Source: EB88 sp965199135 | Lineage (GTDB): Bacteria > Acidobacteriota > Terriglobia > Terriglobales > Acidobacteriaceae | Assembly (NCBI GenBank): GCA_965199135.1 | Contig: OZ240685.1 | Span: 2,604,001-2,668,000 of the forward strand | DNA: 64,000 bases | Direction: 5' to 3' | Shown: one piece after another, positions 24,484-32,766 of the stretch | Layout: every line of letters starts with the position of its first letter | How positions within the stretch are numbered: the first letter of the stretch is position 1 | Notes under the pieces: generated by a model | Database searches by the model: none | Seen by the model: the letters and a program-made list of their open reading frames with translations, nothing else | Told to the model about the DNA's origin: nothing | Translations under genes and position numbers: made by a program

Positions 24484-25881
24484 TCAGCAGCTTTGCCGGA
24501 CGACCTGGTTGCGGCCTTTGTTCTTGGCTTCATAGAGGGCGCGGTCGGCATCGAGCAGCAGTTGGTCGCGGTTCAGGGGTTTGTTTGACGGCCAGCACGC
24601 GATGCCGATGCTGATGGTCAGTCGTCCGAGCGGGCTGCCTTCATTCGGGATGTCGGCGTCACTCACAGCATGGAGCGCGTGCTGGGCGATCAGTTCGGCG
24701 CCTTCCGGTTCCGTCATCGGCAACAGGAGTACGAACTCTTCGCCTCCGAAGCGGGCCACAAGGTCGGCGACCCGGTGCGCGCTCGACTGGAGGAGCTGCG
24801 CGATCTGCCGAAGCACGCGGTCGCCCTCGAGGTGCCCGTAGCGATCGTTGAAGAGCTTGAAGTGGTCGACGTCGACGAGCAGCAGGGAAAGCGCATGGGT
24901 GTTGCGGGTCTGGCGACGAGCCTCGTCCTTCAGGGCAGTGTCGAAGACGTGGCGGTTGGCAACGCCGGTCAGGTGATCGAAGCGGGCCTGCCGTTCCAGC
25001 AGGGCGGTGCGGGCCGCCCGCTGGGTCTCTTCGGCGTGCTTCTCGGAGGCATCCCGCAGTGTCGCGATGTAGCCCAGTGGGTTGTTGTTGGCCGGGTCGA
25101 CGTAGCAGGAGGCAAGAGCTTCCATCCAGAGATAGGTGCCGTCGCGCTTGCGCGCCCGATAGCGGATGGTGACACCGGTCGCGCCACCGTAACAGGCCTT
25201 CTGGACTGCCTGAACACGAGCGAGATCGTCCGGGTGAACCAGGTCTTCCGCACGACGAGACAGGTACTCGACTGGGCTCCAGCCCGTCATCGGCTCAACC
25301 GCGGGCGAGACGAAGCGACGGGTGCCATCTGCGGACGAGATGACGACCACCTCGTGCATGTGGCTGAGCAGAAGGGGATAGAGGACTTCCCGTTCGCGGC
25401 TGGCGCGCTCGGCCTCCTCGAGGCGGCGCTCATTGCGCTTGAGTTCGGTGATATCGACGTAGATCGCGATGGCGCAATTCACGGCGGGGAGTACCACGCC
25501 GCTATGGAGGACCGTCCGATCCTCTCCGCCTTTGTTGTGCACACAGAGTTCGACCTGGTCGACTGCGTCGTCACTGGAGCGTCCGGCCTGGCGGGAATGC
25601 AAGAGGCCGTCGCCGATGCGCCGCTTCCACTGGCGCAGGGAAGCATCGCGCTGCGATGCATCTGTAAAACAGCGGGACCAGTCGGGCCAGTTCTGCAGGT
25701 CCCCCTGGCCGTAGCCGAAGGTTTTCTCGAAAGTCTTGTTCAGGACCAGGACCTTGCCGTCGGTGAGGCTAAAGGAGATCAGCGGCAGCGGAAGGGCCTG
25801 CAGCACCGCCAGCAGCGCCTCGGGCGAGAGCTCCGAGGACGTGCTGAAATATTCCCGTACCTGGCTGAGGACTTCGATCAT
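24484..25881 (-). CDS. Diguanylate cyclase with two PAS domains (PAS-PAS-GGDEF)
   Basis: 465 residues, no membrane segments, so probably cytoplasmic. PAS 1 spans about residues 20-150 (LPLPLISFSLTDGKVLVLN to YVDITELKRNERR). PAS 2 spans about 165-290 (FVSPAVEPMTGWSPVEYLSR to GYIATLRDASEKH). A GGDEF domain follows from about 305 (DHLTGVANRHVFD), with the active site written RFGGEEFVLLL. RVAD five residues before GGEEF matches the RxxD inhibitory site for c-di-GMP feedback. It should make c-di-GMP from two GTP under control of an unknown PAS-sensed signal. Its stop is 3 bp from that of the convergent GH16 gene. Confidence 0.93.
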   Translation of the reverse strand: MIEVLSQVREYFSTSSELSPEALLAVLQALPLPLISFSLTDGKVLVLNKTFEKTFGYGQGDLQNWPDWSRCFTDASQRDASLRQWKRRIGDGLLHSRQAGRSSDDAVDQVELCVHNKGGEDRTVLHSGVVLPAVNCAIAIYVDITELKRNERRLEEAERASREREVLYPLLLSHMHEVVVISSADGTRRFVSPAVEPMTGWSPVEYLSRRAEDLVHPDDLARVQAVQKACYGGATGVTIRYRARKRDGTYLWMEALASCYVDPANNNPLGYIATLRDASEKHAEETQRAARTALLERQARFDHLTGVANRHVFDTALKDEARRQTRNTHALSLLLVDVDHFKLFNDRYGHLEGDRVLRQIAQLLQSSAHRVADLVARFGGEEFVLLLPMTEPEGAELIAQHALHAVSDADIPNEGSPLGRLTISIGIACWPSNKPLNRDQLLLDADRALYEAKNKGRNQVVRQSC

Positions 25882-25944
25882 GCGTGAGGGCTGCTCCCGA
25901 CTCGTACATGGTCATCATCGGCAACGCTCGCGAGCCACGGGATG

Positions 25945-27123
25945 TCACCGTGGTGTTTCCCCCGTTACGTCCGTTTGCTTCGGTGGACTGCCCGGAAGCG
26001 CAGCCAGCTCTCGAAGTGCCCAGCGAGCCGCGTCCCTGACTGTCGGATCGTCTCCTGAAGAATCTGCCATCGCCTGGAGCGCGGGGATCAGTGCGAGGTC
26101 GCCGCTGTTACCAGCGGCGATGGCAACGTTGCGGCGGAAGCCGCCGTAGCGGGTGCGTTTGACCGGTGAGCCGAAGAAGAGCCGCTCCCACTCGGGCTCT
26201 GTGAGCTCGAGCAGGGTGCGCAGCGGCGGATTGATCAACACCTCTCTCGGCACGAGCTCGGGCATGGGCGTCTCGACACTGCCGATGAGCCGGGCGCGAC
26301 CGTTCCAGGGGCAGACATCCTGGCAGATGTCGCAGCCAAAGACCTGGCGGCCGATGGGCGCTCGCAGGTGCTCCTCGATGGGGCCACGCTTCTCGATCGT
26401 GAGGTAGGCAATGCAGAGGCTCGCGTCCATCTGGTGCGGCGCGACGAGGGCATTCGTCGGACACGCATCGATGCAGCGCGTGCAGGAGCCGCAGCGGTCC
26501 TCGGGCAGCGTCGCGCGCTGGTCCTCGGCGACCGTGAGGCTGGCGAGAATGGTCCCGAGAAAGAAGAATGACCCGAGTTCCTGGTTGAGTGTGCAGACGT
26601 TCTTGCCTGTCCAGCCGACGCCGGCCATCGCGGCGAACTGCCGCTCGACCATCGGCCCGGTGTCCACGTACGCCCAGGACTCGAACGGCCCGAGCTCGGC
26701 CTTGAGAGCCTGCTCCATGCGCTTGAGCCGCTGGATCAGGACCTTGTGGTAGTCCGAGGGGACCATCTCGCCCGAGGGCGCGGTGCGTCCCGACCAGGCA
26801 TAGCGGGCGATCCAGCCGGCGGAGTCGGGCGCTGGATCGATCGAGAGCGGGGTGCTGGCGTCGCCGCCGTAGGGAGCAGTGCACACGATCACCGAGTTGG
26901 CCCAGGGGACGGCGAGCTCGAGGCCGCTGCGCAGGTAGCGACCGAGCGCGTCTTTGCGCTTCAGGTACTCCATCTCGCCCGCGGACCCGTGAGCAATCCA
27001 CTGCTCGAAGTAGGCTCTGTGGTTGTCTGCCTCAGGCGAGCCAAGCCGTGGTACCGGCGCAATGCCTGCCGTCGCGAAGCCTGCCTCCACGGCGTGCCGC
27101 CGGATCGTCTCCTGCAGGGTCAT
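25945..27123 (-). CDS. queG: Epoxyqueuosine reductase
   Basis: 392 residues. It reduces epoxyqueuosine to queuosine in the anticodon of GUN-decoding tRNAs, using cobalamin and two [4Fe-4S] clusters. Key features are YVDTGPMVER with the catalytic Asp, GVGWTGKNVCTLNQELGSFF, and two ferredoxin-type clusters CGSCTRCIDACP and CDICQDVCPWN. A C-terminal HEAT-like repeat follows (RRNVAIAAGNSGD, then DPTVRDAARWALRELA). The ATG at 27123 begins 7 bp after the stop of the upstream phospholipase-like gene, so the two are probably co-transcribed. No strong Shine-Dalgarno is visible. Confidence 0.94.
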   Translation of the reverse strand: MTLQETIRRHAVEAGFATAGIAPVPRLGSPEADNHRAYFEQWIAHGSAGEMEYLKRKDALGRYLRSGLELAVPWANSVIVCTAPYGGDASTPLSIDPAPDSAGWIARYAWSGRTAPSGEMVPSDYHKVLIQRLKRMEQALKAELGPFESWAYVDTGPMVERQFAAMAGVGWTGKNVCTLNQELGSFFFLGTILASLTVAEDQRATLPEDRCGSCTRCIDACPTNALVAPHQMDASLCIAYLTIEKRGPIEEHLRAPIGRQVFGCDICQDVCPWNGRARLIGSVETPMPELVPREVLINPPLRTLLELTEPEWERLFFGSPVKRTRYGGFRRNVAIAAGNSGDLALIPALQAMADSSGDDPTVRDAARWALRELAALPGSPPKQTDVTGETPR

Positions 27124-27130
27124 TGTGCCG

Positions 27131-28423
27131 CTACTCGGTCTCGGCGGCGACCGGCTGGTTGCTGACTGGCATGGCCCCAAGCGTCTTCAGCTCGGCCTTG
27201 ACGCGCGCCCACTCCGCTGGGTGCCGTTTTGTGATGATCGGGCTCGCCGGGTCGGCGTAGTAGTGGAGCACGTCGTCCTTCAGCCCCGGTGGTACAGGGT
27301 CTGTCGGCTTGCTGGTGATGCGATGGAGGAGGCTGGCGTAGGTCTTGTCGGTCAGCGGGTACCCGCCGGGAGCAACTGGCCTGCCGGTGTCGAGATCGCG
27401 ATTCGGCAGCGTCTGGCGCGGGGCGCCGAAGCGGGTGAGCGCGGCCTTCAATGCGTCGACCGAGGCGTCGACGCTGTGGATGTACTCGTTCTCGGTCGCT
27501 GGCGTCGGCCCCTTGATCGAAAGCAGCTTGAGCGGGCCGAACTTCGGCAGGAGGAAAATCACGCCGGCCAGTGTGTAGGTGCCGATGCCGGGAGTTCTGC
27601 GATAGGAAGCCCAGTTGTTGGTCGTCTCGACGGCCGCAATCTCACTTTGCAGCTTCAGGAACTCGGGGGTTGGGTCATCGGCAGGCATGTTCCTGCGATG
27701 CAGGAGGTTCTCGGCATACGCGATACGCGGCAGAAATGAGTGCACGGAGAAGCGGTAGCCCCGCACGTTGATCGTGGAAAGCCGGGCGCCCGAGAAGTGC
27801 TCGCTGAAGCCGTAGGTCTGGTAAAAGGCCGCGCTCAGCTGCCGCACCGGCACGTGCAGTCCGACGTGCCGCAGGTAGTGCACCGGCGCAAGCCGGTGGT
27901 GCGTGATCTCGTTGATGTCGAAGGCAAACTCGGTCTGCACGTGGGCATGCGGGTCTTCGGCGTAGCTGACGAAGTTGCCGTAGCGGTCGCGCAGCTTCGG
28001 GAACTCGACAGGGACCGCGATGTTGGTCGCCTCCGAGTGGCCGGTGTTGTCGCCGATGTAGTGCGAGAGCGCGCCGATGGCAAAGGCCAGCTCGTCGGCC
28101 GAGTGCGCGTTGCGAAAGAGGTTCACCACGAAGTCGCCGGAGCGCACATAGTGGGTGAGATCCGAGAAAAAGACATCGCCGAAGGGGTAGTAGCCGATGT
28201 CCTGGATGACGCAGCCGCCGTAGGCGTAAGCCCGCGCCCGCTCGAGCTCTGCAGGCGTGATGCCTGGGTAGCGAGCGCGTAGCAGGGGCGCGATCGACGA
28301 GTCCCAGGTGAGATCGATCAACTGCTCGTGGGTAAGCACGGAGTAGGCCCGCGCCTGAGGGAGGGCGACAGCGAGGCAGATAAGAAGAAGCCCGACTGCA
28401 CAAAGCTTAAGCGAAACCAACAT
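27131..28423 (-). CDS. Secreted zinc-dependent phospholipase C-like protein
   Basis: 430 residues with a signal peptide (LCAVGLLLICLAVALPQARA), starting at the ATG at 28423; a TTG codon immediately precedes it. The mature N-terminus YSVLTHEQLIDLTW and the motif IGALSHYIGDNTGH, plus GGCVIQDIGYYPFGD and several isolated His/Asp residues, match the alpha-helical zinc phospholipase C/S1-P1-like family (PF00882). The C-terminal 150 residues have no feature I recognise. The substrate is unknown; many such bacterial homologues are uncharacterised and need not be toxins. It is upstream of queG in an apparent two-gene operon with no obvious functional link. Confidence 0.8.
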   Translation of the reverse strand: MLVSLKLCAVGLLLICLAVALPQARAYSVLTHEQLIDLTWDSSIAPLLRARYPGITPAELERARAYAYGGCVIQDIGYYPFGDVFFSDLTHYVRSGDFVVNLFRNAHSADELAFAIGALSHYIGDNTGHSEATNIAVPVEFPKLRDRYGNFVSYAEDPHAHVQTEFAFDINEITHHRLAPVHYLRHVGLHVPVRQLSAAFYQTYGFSEHFSGARLSTINVRGYRFSVHSFLPRIAYAENLLHRRNMPADDPTPEFLKLQSEIAAVETTNNWASYRRTPGIGTYTLAGVIFLLPKFGPLKLLSIKGPTPATENEYIHSVDASVDALKAALTRFGAPRQTLPNRDLDTGRPVAPGGYPLTDKTYASLLHRITSKPTDPVPPGLKDDVLHYYADPASPIITKRHPAEWARVKAELKTLGAMPVSNQPVAAETE

Positions 28424-28524
28424 CAACCCAGTATCGCAGGCGCACGGGAAGTCCCTCCTGTAAGTGCGCGTAAGAGAGCGAGAGAGAGAGGGGAGCAGAA
28501 CACATACACGCCTATGCTGCTCGC

Positions 28525-29300
28525 ATGCGCGCTCGTCTGCTTTGGCTTACAGGTATGTTCTCAGCGTTGCTCGTGCAGAACAGTCCAGCAGGAGCGCAGC
28601 CGGTACCCGTCCGATTCCCGGAGGGGTCCGTTCACGGCTACCTTGCACTTCGATCCCTCGATGGCAGGCTGGTAGCAGCGGGCAACCTGAACCAGACCGT
28701 CCACGGCGCTTACCTGACTTCCCGGCTCATCTACCGCTTCAAGGATGGCTCGGTGGATGAGGAAACGGCTGTTTTCACGCAGCGGGGATCGTTTCGGCTC
28801 GTAAGTGATCGCAGGATACAGAAGGGCCCTATCTTCCCCAAGCCATCGAAGCAAAGACCGGTGAGGTTACCGTGCGTTCCCTGGATCCAGGCGAGACAAA
28901 GGTTGAGACGACCCACATGGATCTGCCCGATGATCTGTCCAACGGCATTCTTCTTGTCTTGATAAAGAACCTTTCTCCCAAGACTCAGGAGACGAAACTC
29001 TCGTACATCGCGGTCACGCCCAAGCCGCGTCTGGTGCAACTGGTCATCAAGCCGGACGGCACAAACCGGTTCCGGAGTGCGGGACGCCTCAACCAAGCGC
29101 TCCGCTTTGTCATCCACGTGGATCTCGGCGGGATCGCGGGCATGGTCGCACCGCTCGTTGGCAAAGAGCCGGCAGACAGCCATGCGTGGGTCAGCGCGGA
29201 CGAGGTCCCTGCGTTCATACGCTCAGAAAACCCGCTCTACTTAAACGGCCCACTGCTGCGCACCGAGCTGGTAAGCCCGGTGTGGGAGCAGGGCCAGGAC
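28525..29300 (+). pseudogene. Frameshifted secreted acidobacterial protein of unknown function
   Basis: Two adjacent frames join into one family I recall from Acidobacteriaceae genomes. The first, from ATG 28525, has a signal peptide and continues VRFPEGSVHGYLALRSLDGR to RLVSDRRIQKGPIFP. The second resumes one base out of phase as AIEAKTGEVTVRSLDPGE and runs through ATPKPRLVQLVI-like and GGIAGMVAPLVGKEPADSH to LVSPVW. The shift lies at about 28835-28850. The second frame then continues without a natural stop into sequence antisense to the GH43 gene, so the 3' end also looks eroded (the end given is approximate). It is either a true pseudogene or a sequencing error at the shift. Confidence 0.7.
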
Positions 29301-29436
29301 TCGCTGCCCCTCCGGGGCGGAAGTAGCTGCAGGCGACTGCCTTGTGCTGGTGACCGGAAGCAATCAGCTGCGACAGATCGATGCAGCGTCAACCCGCAAT
29401 GCCAAGTCTGTACACGAGTGCATGGGCAAACAAATC

Positions 29437-30540
29437 CTATCTCTCCGGAGTACCTCGCGGCAGAGGCTGGGCGCCCACCCCATCCGCTGTCATCTTTATG
29501 GGCACGATGTTGCCATCTGCGTCGAAGTACATCCGATCGATCGCGAGCTTCCGTTCATTCGCGCCCGTGGTTCCAAGCGGGTGGCGGTGGTAGACGATGT
29601 ACCACGTATCCGTTCCCGGGATCTGCAGCACGGAGTGATGCCCCGGGCCGTTCGCGATCGCGGGATCGGTGCTCAGTATCTTGCCTGCGGGCACAAAGGG
29701 CCCGGTTGGGCTTGAGCCCTTTGCATACGCAACGCCGTAGCTTGCATTGCCCCAGTCGCCCTCGGACCACATGAAGTAGTACACGCCCCGGCGCTTGATC
29801 ATGAAGGGACCTTCGACATAATTCCTGGGCGTGATCTCCTTGTAGAGCGAGCCATCCTTCATCGGGATGACGTGCTTCAGATCGGGCGAGAGCCGCGCGA
29901 CATTGCAGTGGCCCTGGCCGCCGAAATAGAAGTAGATCGAGCCATCGTCGTCACGGAACACTGCGGGGTCGATCGGCTGCGCACCGTTGTGAAACTCGCC
30001 GATCAACGGCTTGCCGAGCGCATCGACAAATGGGCCGCCGGGCGAGTCGCTCGCCGCGATGCCGATGCCGCCGGGAGTCTTGTCGGTCTTCTGCAGGTCA
30101 TTGGCGGCGAAGAAGAGATAGTACTTGCCATTGAGATAGATCGAGGTCGGCGCCCAGATCGCGTATGCGGCCCACGCGACGTTGCGCACGTCGAGCACAT
30201 CCGGGTGCTTGGTCCAGTGCACAAGATCGGGCGAGGACAACGCATCGAGCGACGTATGCAGCAGATAGACAGGGTGGATTACATGCTGTGCGCGGAGCTG
30301 CTGCTGAAGCGGGTTAAAGGTCTCGTGCGCATTGCTGAGAGGCGCAGGGTCTGACGAGGTGGGATAGATCCAGTACTGGCCCGCATAGATATGGATCTCG
30401 GGGTCTGCGTACCAGCCCAGCTTCGCGAGGTGGGCAGTGGCCTGCGACCAGCCAGCGGAGACACAGCAGAGAGAAGCAAAGAACAAGGCGGGGCGGCTCA
30501 GTCGAAACACGGTCGATCCAGTCAGAAAAGGAATGCGCAC
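29437..30540 (-). CDS. Glycoside hydrolase family 43, secreted
   Basis: 367 residues with an N-terminal signal peptide (FFASLCCVSAGWSQA). The five-bladed propeller signature residues are visible: WYADPEIHIYAGQYWIYPTS (catalytic base Asp), QPIDPAVFRDDDGSIYFYFG (pKa-modulating Asp) and YVEGPFMIKRRGVYYFMWSE (acid Glu). GH43 enzymes release arabinose, xylose or galactose from plant polysaccharides; the exact substrate cannot be read here. The start is GTG at 30540 with no obvious Shine-Dalgarno, so the first residues are uncertain. It is divergent from the DUF1080 gene by 78 bp. Confidence 0.9.
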   Translation of the reverse strand: MRIPFLTGSTVFRLSRPALFFASLCCVSAGWSQATAHLAKLGWYADPEIHIYAGQYWIYPTSSDPAPLSNAHETFNPLQQQLRAQHVIHPVYLLHTSLDALSSPDLVHWTKHPDVLDVRNVAWAAYAIWAPTSIYLNGKYYLFFAANDLQKTDKTPGGIGIAASDSPGGPFVDALGKPLIGEFHNGAQPIDPAVFRDDDGSIYFYFGGQGHCNVARLSPDLKHVIPMKDGSLYKEITPRNYVEGPFMIKRRGVYYFMWSEGDWGNASYGVAYAKGSSPTGPFVPAGKILSTDPAIANGPGHHSVLQIPGTDTWYIVYHRHPLGTTGANERKLAIDRMYFDADGNIVPIKMTADGVGAQPLPRGTPER

Positions 30541-30618
30541 TCGGCTTTTATTCTATGCACCCCGTTCCCGCGCTGGCCGAGGAACGGCTAAAATCCCTCC
30601 GACGGAAACAAGGGGCTT

Positions 30619-31503
30619 ATGCCGAAGTTGAAAGATTTTGGGAACGTATCCATCGTGCTGTCTCTGTTTCTTTCGAGTGGGATTGCTGCGACTCGCGCAC
30701 AGAGTGTTCCCGCTGCGCTCGAGTCTCCACCGGCCCAGGCGGCGCAACCCGGGCCTCACGGAACCATGCTCCGCGGCATGCCGAGGTTTCACCCGGCAGC
30801 ACCGTATGATCCCGGTGAGCACACCGGCTTCCAGCAGCTCTTCAATGGAAAGGACTTTGCGGGCTGGGACGCGGACCCGAGTATCTGGCGTGTCGAGGAT
30901 GGCGTGATGGTGGGCCAGACCTTTGCCGGAACGCAGAAGGGCAATAACTACATCGTCTACCGCGGCGCAAAGACCCGTGACTTTGACTTGAAGCTCGAGA
31001 TGAAGATTGAAGAAGGTGGTGGTGGTGGTATCCAGTACCGCAGTGTGACGGGGCTTCCATGGAGCCGACCACAGCCAGCCGGGCAGCCGCCGTATGACCT
31101 GCGCTTTATGATGACCGGGCCACAGGCAGACTTCTGGTTTCCGGTGAACCCGCAGGCTGCGAGTTATACCGGGCAGTGGTACTCCGAGAACACGATGCAG
31201 GGGATCCTTGCGTATCGGGGGCAGGTGACCGAGGCGCTTCCGGGTGAGATCAACCGCATCATCGCGACCATCGGTGACATCGATGCGCTCGGCGGCTATG
31301 TCAAGGTGAATGACTGGAACGAGTACGAAGTGATTGCGCGGGGCGGCGTGATGATGCACATCATGAACGGCCGGCTGATGGCGGTCTTCATCGACGACAC
31401 GCCCGGCTCCGTAAACAACCAGGCCGGGCTGATCGGCTTCGAGATAGAAAGCGAGCCCTCGAAAATCTCGGTGCGCAACATCTATCTTCGATCGTTTGAC
31501 TAA
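30619..31503 (+). CDS. DUF1080 (3-keto-disaccharide hydrolase domain) secreted protein
   Basis: 294 residues with a signal peptide (SIVLSLFLSSGIAATRAQS) and a Pro/Ala-rich linker. The DUF1080 concanavalin-like domain starts at about 70: GFQQLFNGKDFAGWDADPSI, WRVEDGVMVGQ, YRDFDLKLEMKIEEGG-like and GGGIQYRS. It ends DTPGSVNNQAGLIGFEIESE, then ISVRNIYLRSFD. The domain is abundant in Planctomycetes, Acidobacteria and Bacteroidetes and is linked to glycan degradation and 3-keto-glycoside hydrolysis. AAGGGG precedes the ATG. Its stop lies 6 bp from that of convergent ychF, so the two transcripts overlap at their ends. Confidence 0.85.
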   Translation: MPKLKDFGNVSIVLSLFLSSGIAATRAQSVPAALESPPAQAAQPGPHGTMLRGMPRFHPAAPYDPGEHTGFQQLFNGKDFAGWDADPSIWRVEDGVMVGQTFAGTQKGNNYIVYRGAKTRDFDLKLEMKIEEGGGGGIQYRSVTGLPWSRPQPAGQPPYDLRFMMTGPQADFWFPVNPQAASYTGQWYSENTMQGILAYRGQVTEALPGEINRIIATIGDIDALGGYVKVNDWNEYEVIARGGVMMHIMNGRLMAVFIDDTPGSVNNQAGLIGFEIESEPSKISVRNIYLRSFD

Positions 31504-31509
31504 GCCGAC

Positions 31510-32607
31510 TTATACGTTGAACTTGAAGAAGAGTATGTCGCCGTCCTTGACGACATACTCTTTGCCTTCCGAGCGCAGGAGACCTTTTTCGCGGACCGCC
31601 TGCTCGGACTTAAGCGCGAACAGATCGTCCGAGGCATAGGTGTCGGCCTTGATAAAGCCCTTCTCAAAGTCCGAGTGAATCACGCCCGCAGCGCCGGGCG
31701 CCTTGGTGCCGCGACGGATCGTCCAGGCACGCACTTCCTGCACGCCCGCGGTGAAGTAGGTGATCAGGTCGAGCAATCGATAGGCCGAGTGGATCAAACG
31801 GTCCAGGCCTGGCTCCGTGAGGCCCATATCGGCGAGAAACTCGTTGCGCTCCTCAGGCTCAAGCTGCGCAATCTCGCTCTCGAGCGCGCCGCAGATACGG
31901 ACGACCTGGCTGCCCTCTTCGCTCGCCCGCTGCTCCACAGCCGCGGTGTAGCTGTTGCCGTCTGTGAGGCCGTTCTCGTCGACATTCGCGACATAGAGCT
32001 GCGGTTTCGCGGTGATCAGAAACAGCTCGCGCGCGATCAGCTTCTCGTCATCGGTCAGGTCGGCCGTGCGGGCGGGGCGGCCTGCGTTGAGCACCTCGCG
32101 CAGCTTGCCCAGCATCGCGAACTCAGCCTTGACCCTGCCATCACTGGTGCTCTTGGCGGCACGTTCGACGCGCGCAAAGCGCTTCTCGACGGTGTCGAGA
32201 TCGGCAAGCAGAAGCTCGGTGTTGATGATGTCAATGTCGTGCAGCGGATTGACCGCGCCGGCGACATGGACGACCTCGGGGTCGTCAAAGCAGCGCACCA
32301 CGTGCGCGATCGCATCGGTGGCGCGGATGTGCCCGAGGAACTGGTTACCGAGGCCTTCACCTTTGGACGCGCCCTCGACGAGACCGGCGATGTCGATGAA
32401 CTCCATGGTTGTTGGGACCAGGCTCTTCGGCTGGATCAGCGCGGCAATCTTCTCGAGGCGCTTGTCGGGCACGGTCACCACGCCGGTGTTCGGCTCGATG
32501 GTGCAGAAGGGATAATTGGCGGCCTGCGCCTTCGCAGAGGTGAGTGCATTGAAGATGGTGCTTTTGCCGACGTTCGGCAGTCCAACGATTCCGCAGTTCA
32601 GAGGCAT
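31510..32607 (-). CDS. ychF: Redox-regulated ribosome-associated ATPase YchF
   Basis: 365 residues, the family's usual length. This is an Obg-family P-loop protein that prefers ATP over GTP. It has the G1 loop CGIVGLPNVGKSTIFNALTS, switch region NYPFCTIEPNTGVV, G3 DIAGLVEGASKGEGLGNQFL, and the non-canonical specificity loop (YVANVDENG, then the Ser-Glu motif region ICGALESEI). A C-terminal TGS-like domain follows (AWTIRRGTKAPGAAGVIHSD, then YVVKDGDILFFKFNV). It binds ribosomes and the proteasome-like machinery and affects oxidative-stress survival in other bacteria. Single-gene unit, divergent from aldB by about 160 bp. Confidence 0.96.
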   Translation of the reverse strand: MPLNCGIVGLPNVGKSTIFNALTSAKAQAANYPFCTIEPNTGVVTVPDKRLEKIAALIQPKSLVPTTMEFIDIAGLVEGASKGEGLGNQFLGHIRATDAIAHVVRCFDDPEVVHVAGAVNPLHDIDIINTELLLADLDTVEKRFARVERAAKSTSDGRVKAEFAMLGKLREVLNAGRPARTADLTDDEKLIARELFLITAKPQLYVANVDENGLTDGNSYTAAVEQRASEEGSQVVRICGALESEIAQLEPEERNEFLADMGLTEPGLDRLIHSAYRLLDLITYFTAGVQEVRAWTIRRGTKAPGAAGVIHSDFEKGFIKADTYASDDLFALKSEQAVREKGLLRSEGKEYVVKDGDILFFKFNV

Positions 32608-32766
32608 TCTTCCGTTTCCTTGTCTCTCTTATTGGAGCATACCGGCGCGGAGCAGGACGCGAGGCAGGGGAGCCAAGACAGGGGTCCGGGCGAGGGCATA
32701 GAATCTGCGCCGGCGCCGCTTCTTCCCTGTGAGAGCCGCGCCCCGATCTCTGAAGGAGCTACAGCG

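Noticed and set aside
29344..29715. Plus-strand frame after the broken secreted gene
   Set aside because: Mostly antisense to the GH43 catalytic domain; no features of its own.
31675..32766. Apparent 364-residue extension of AldB
   Set aside because: It is antisense to ychF, and AldB homologues begin at the ATG at 32767, which has its own AAGGAG.
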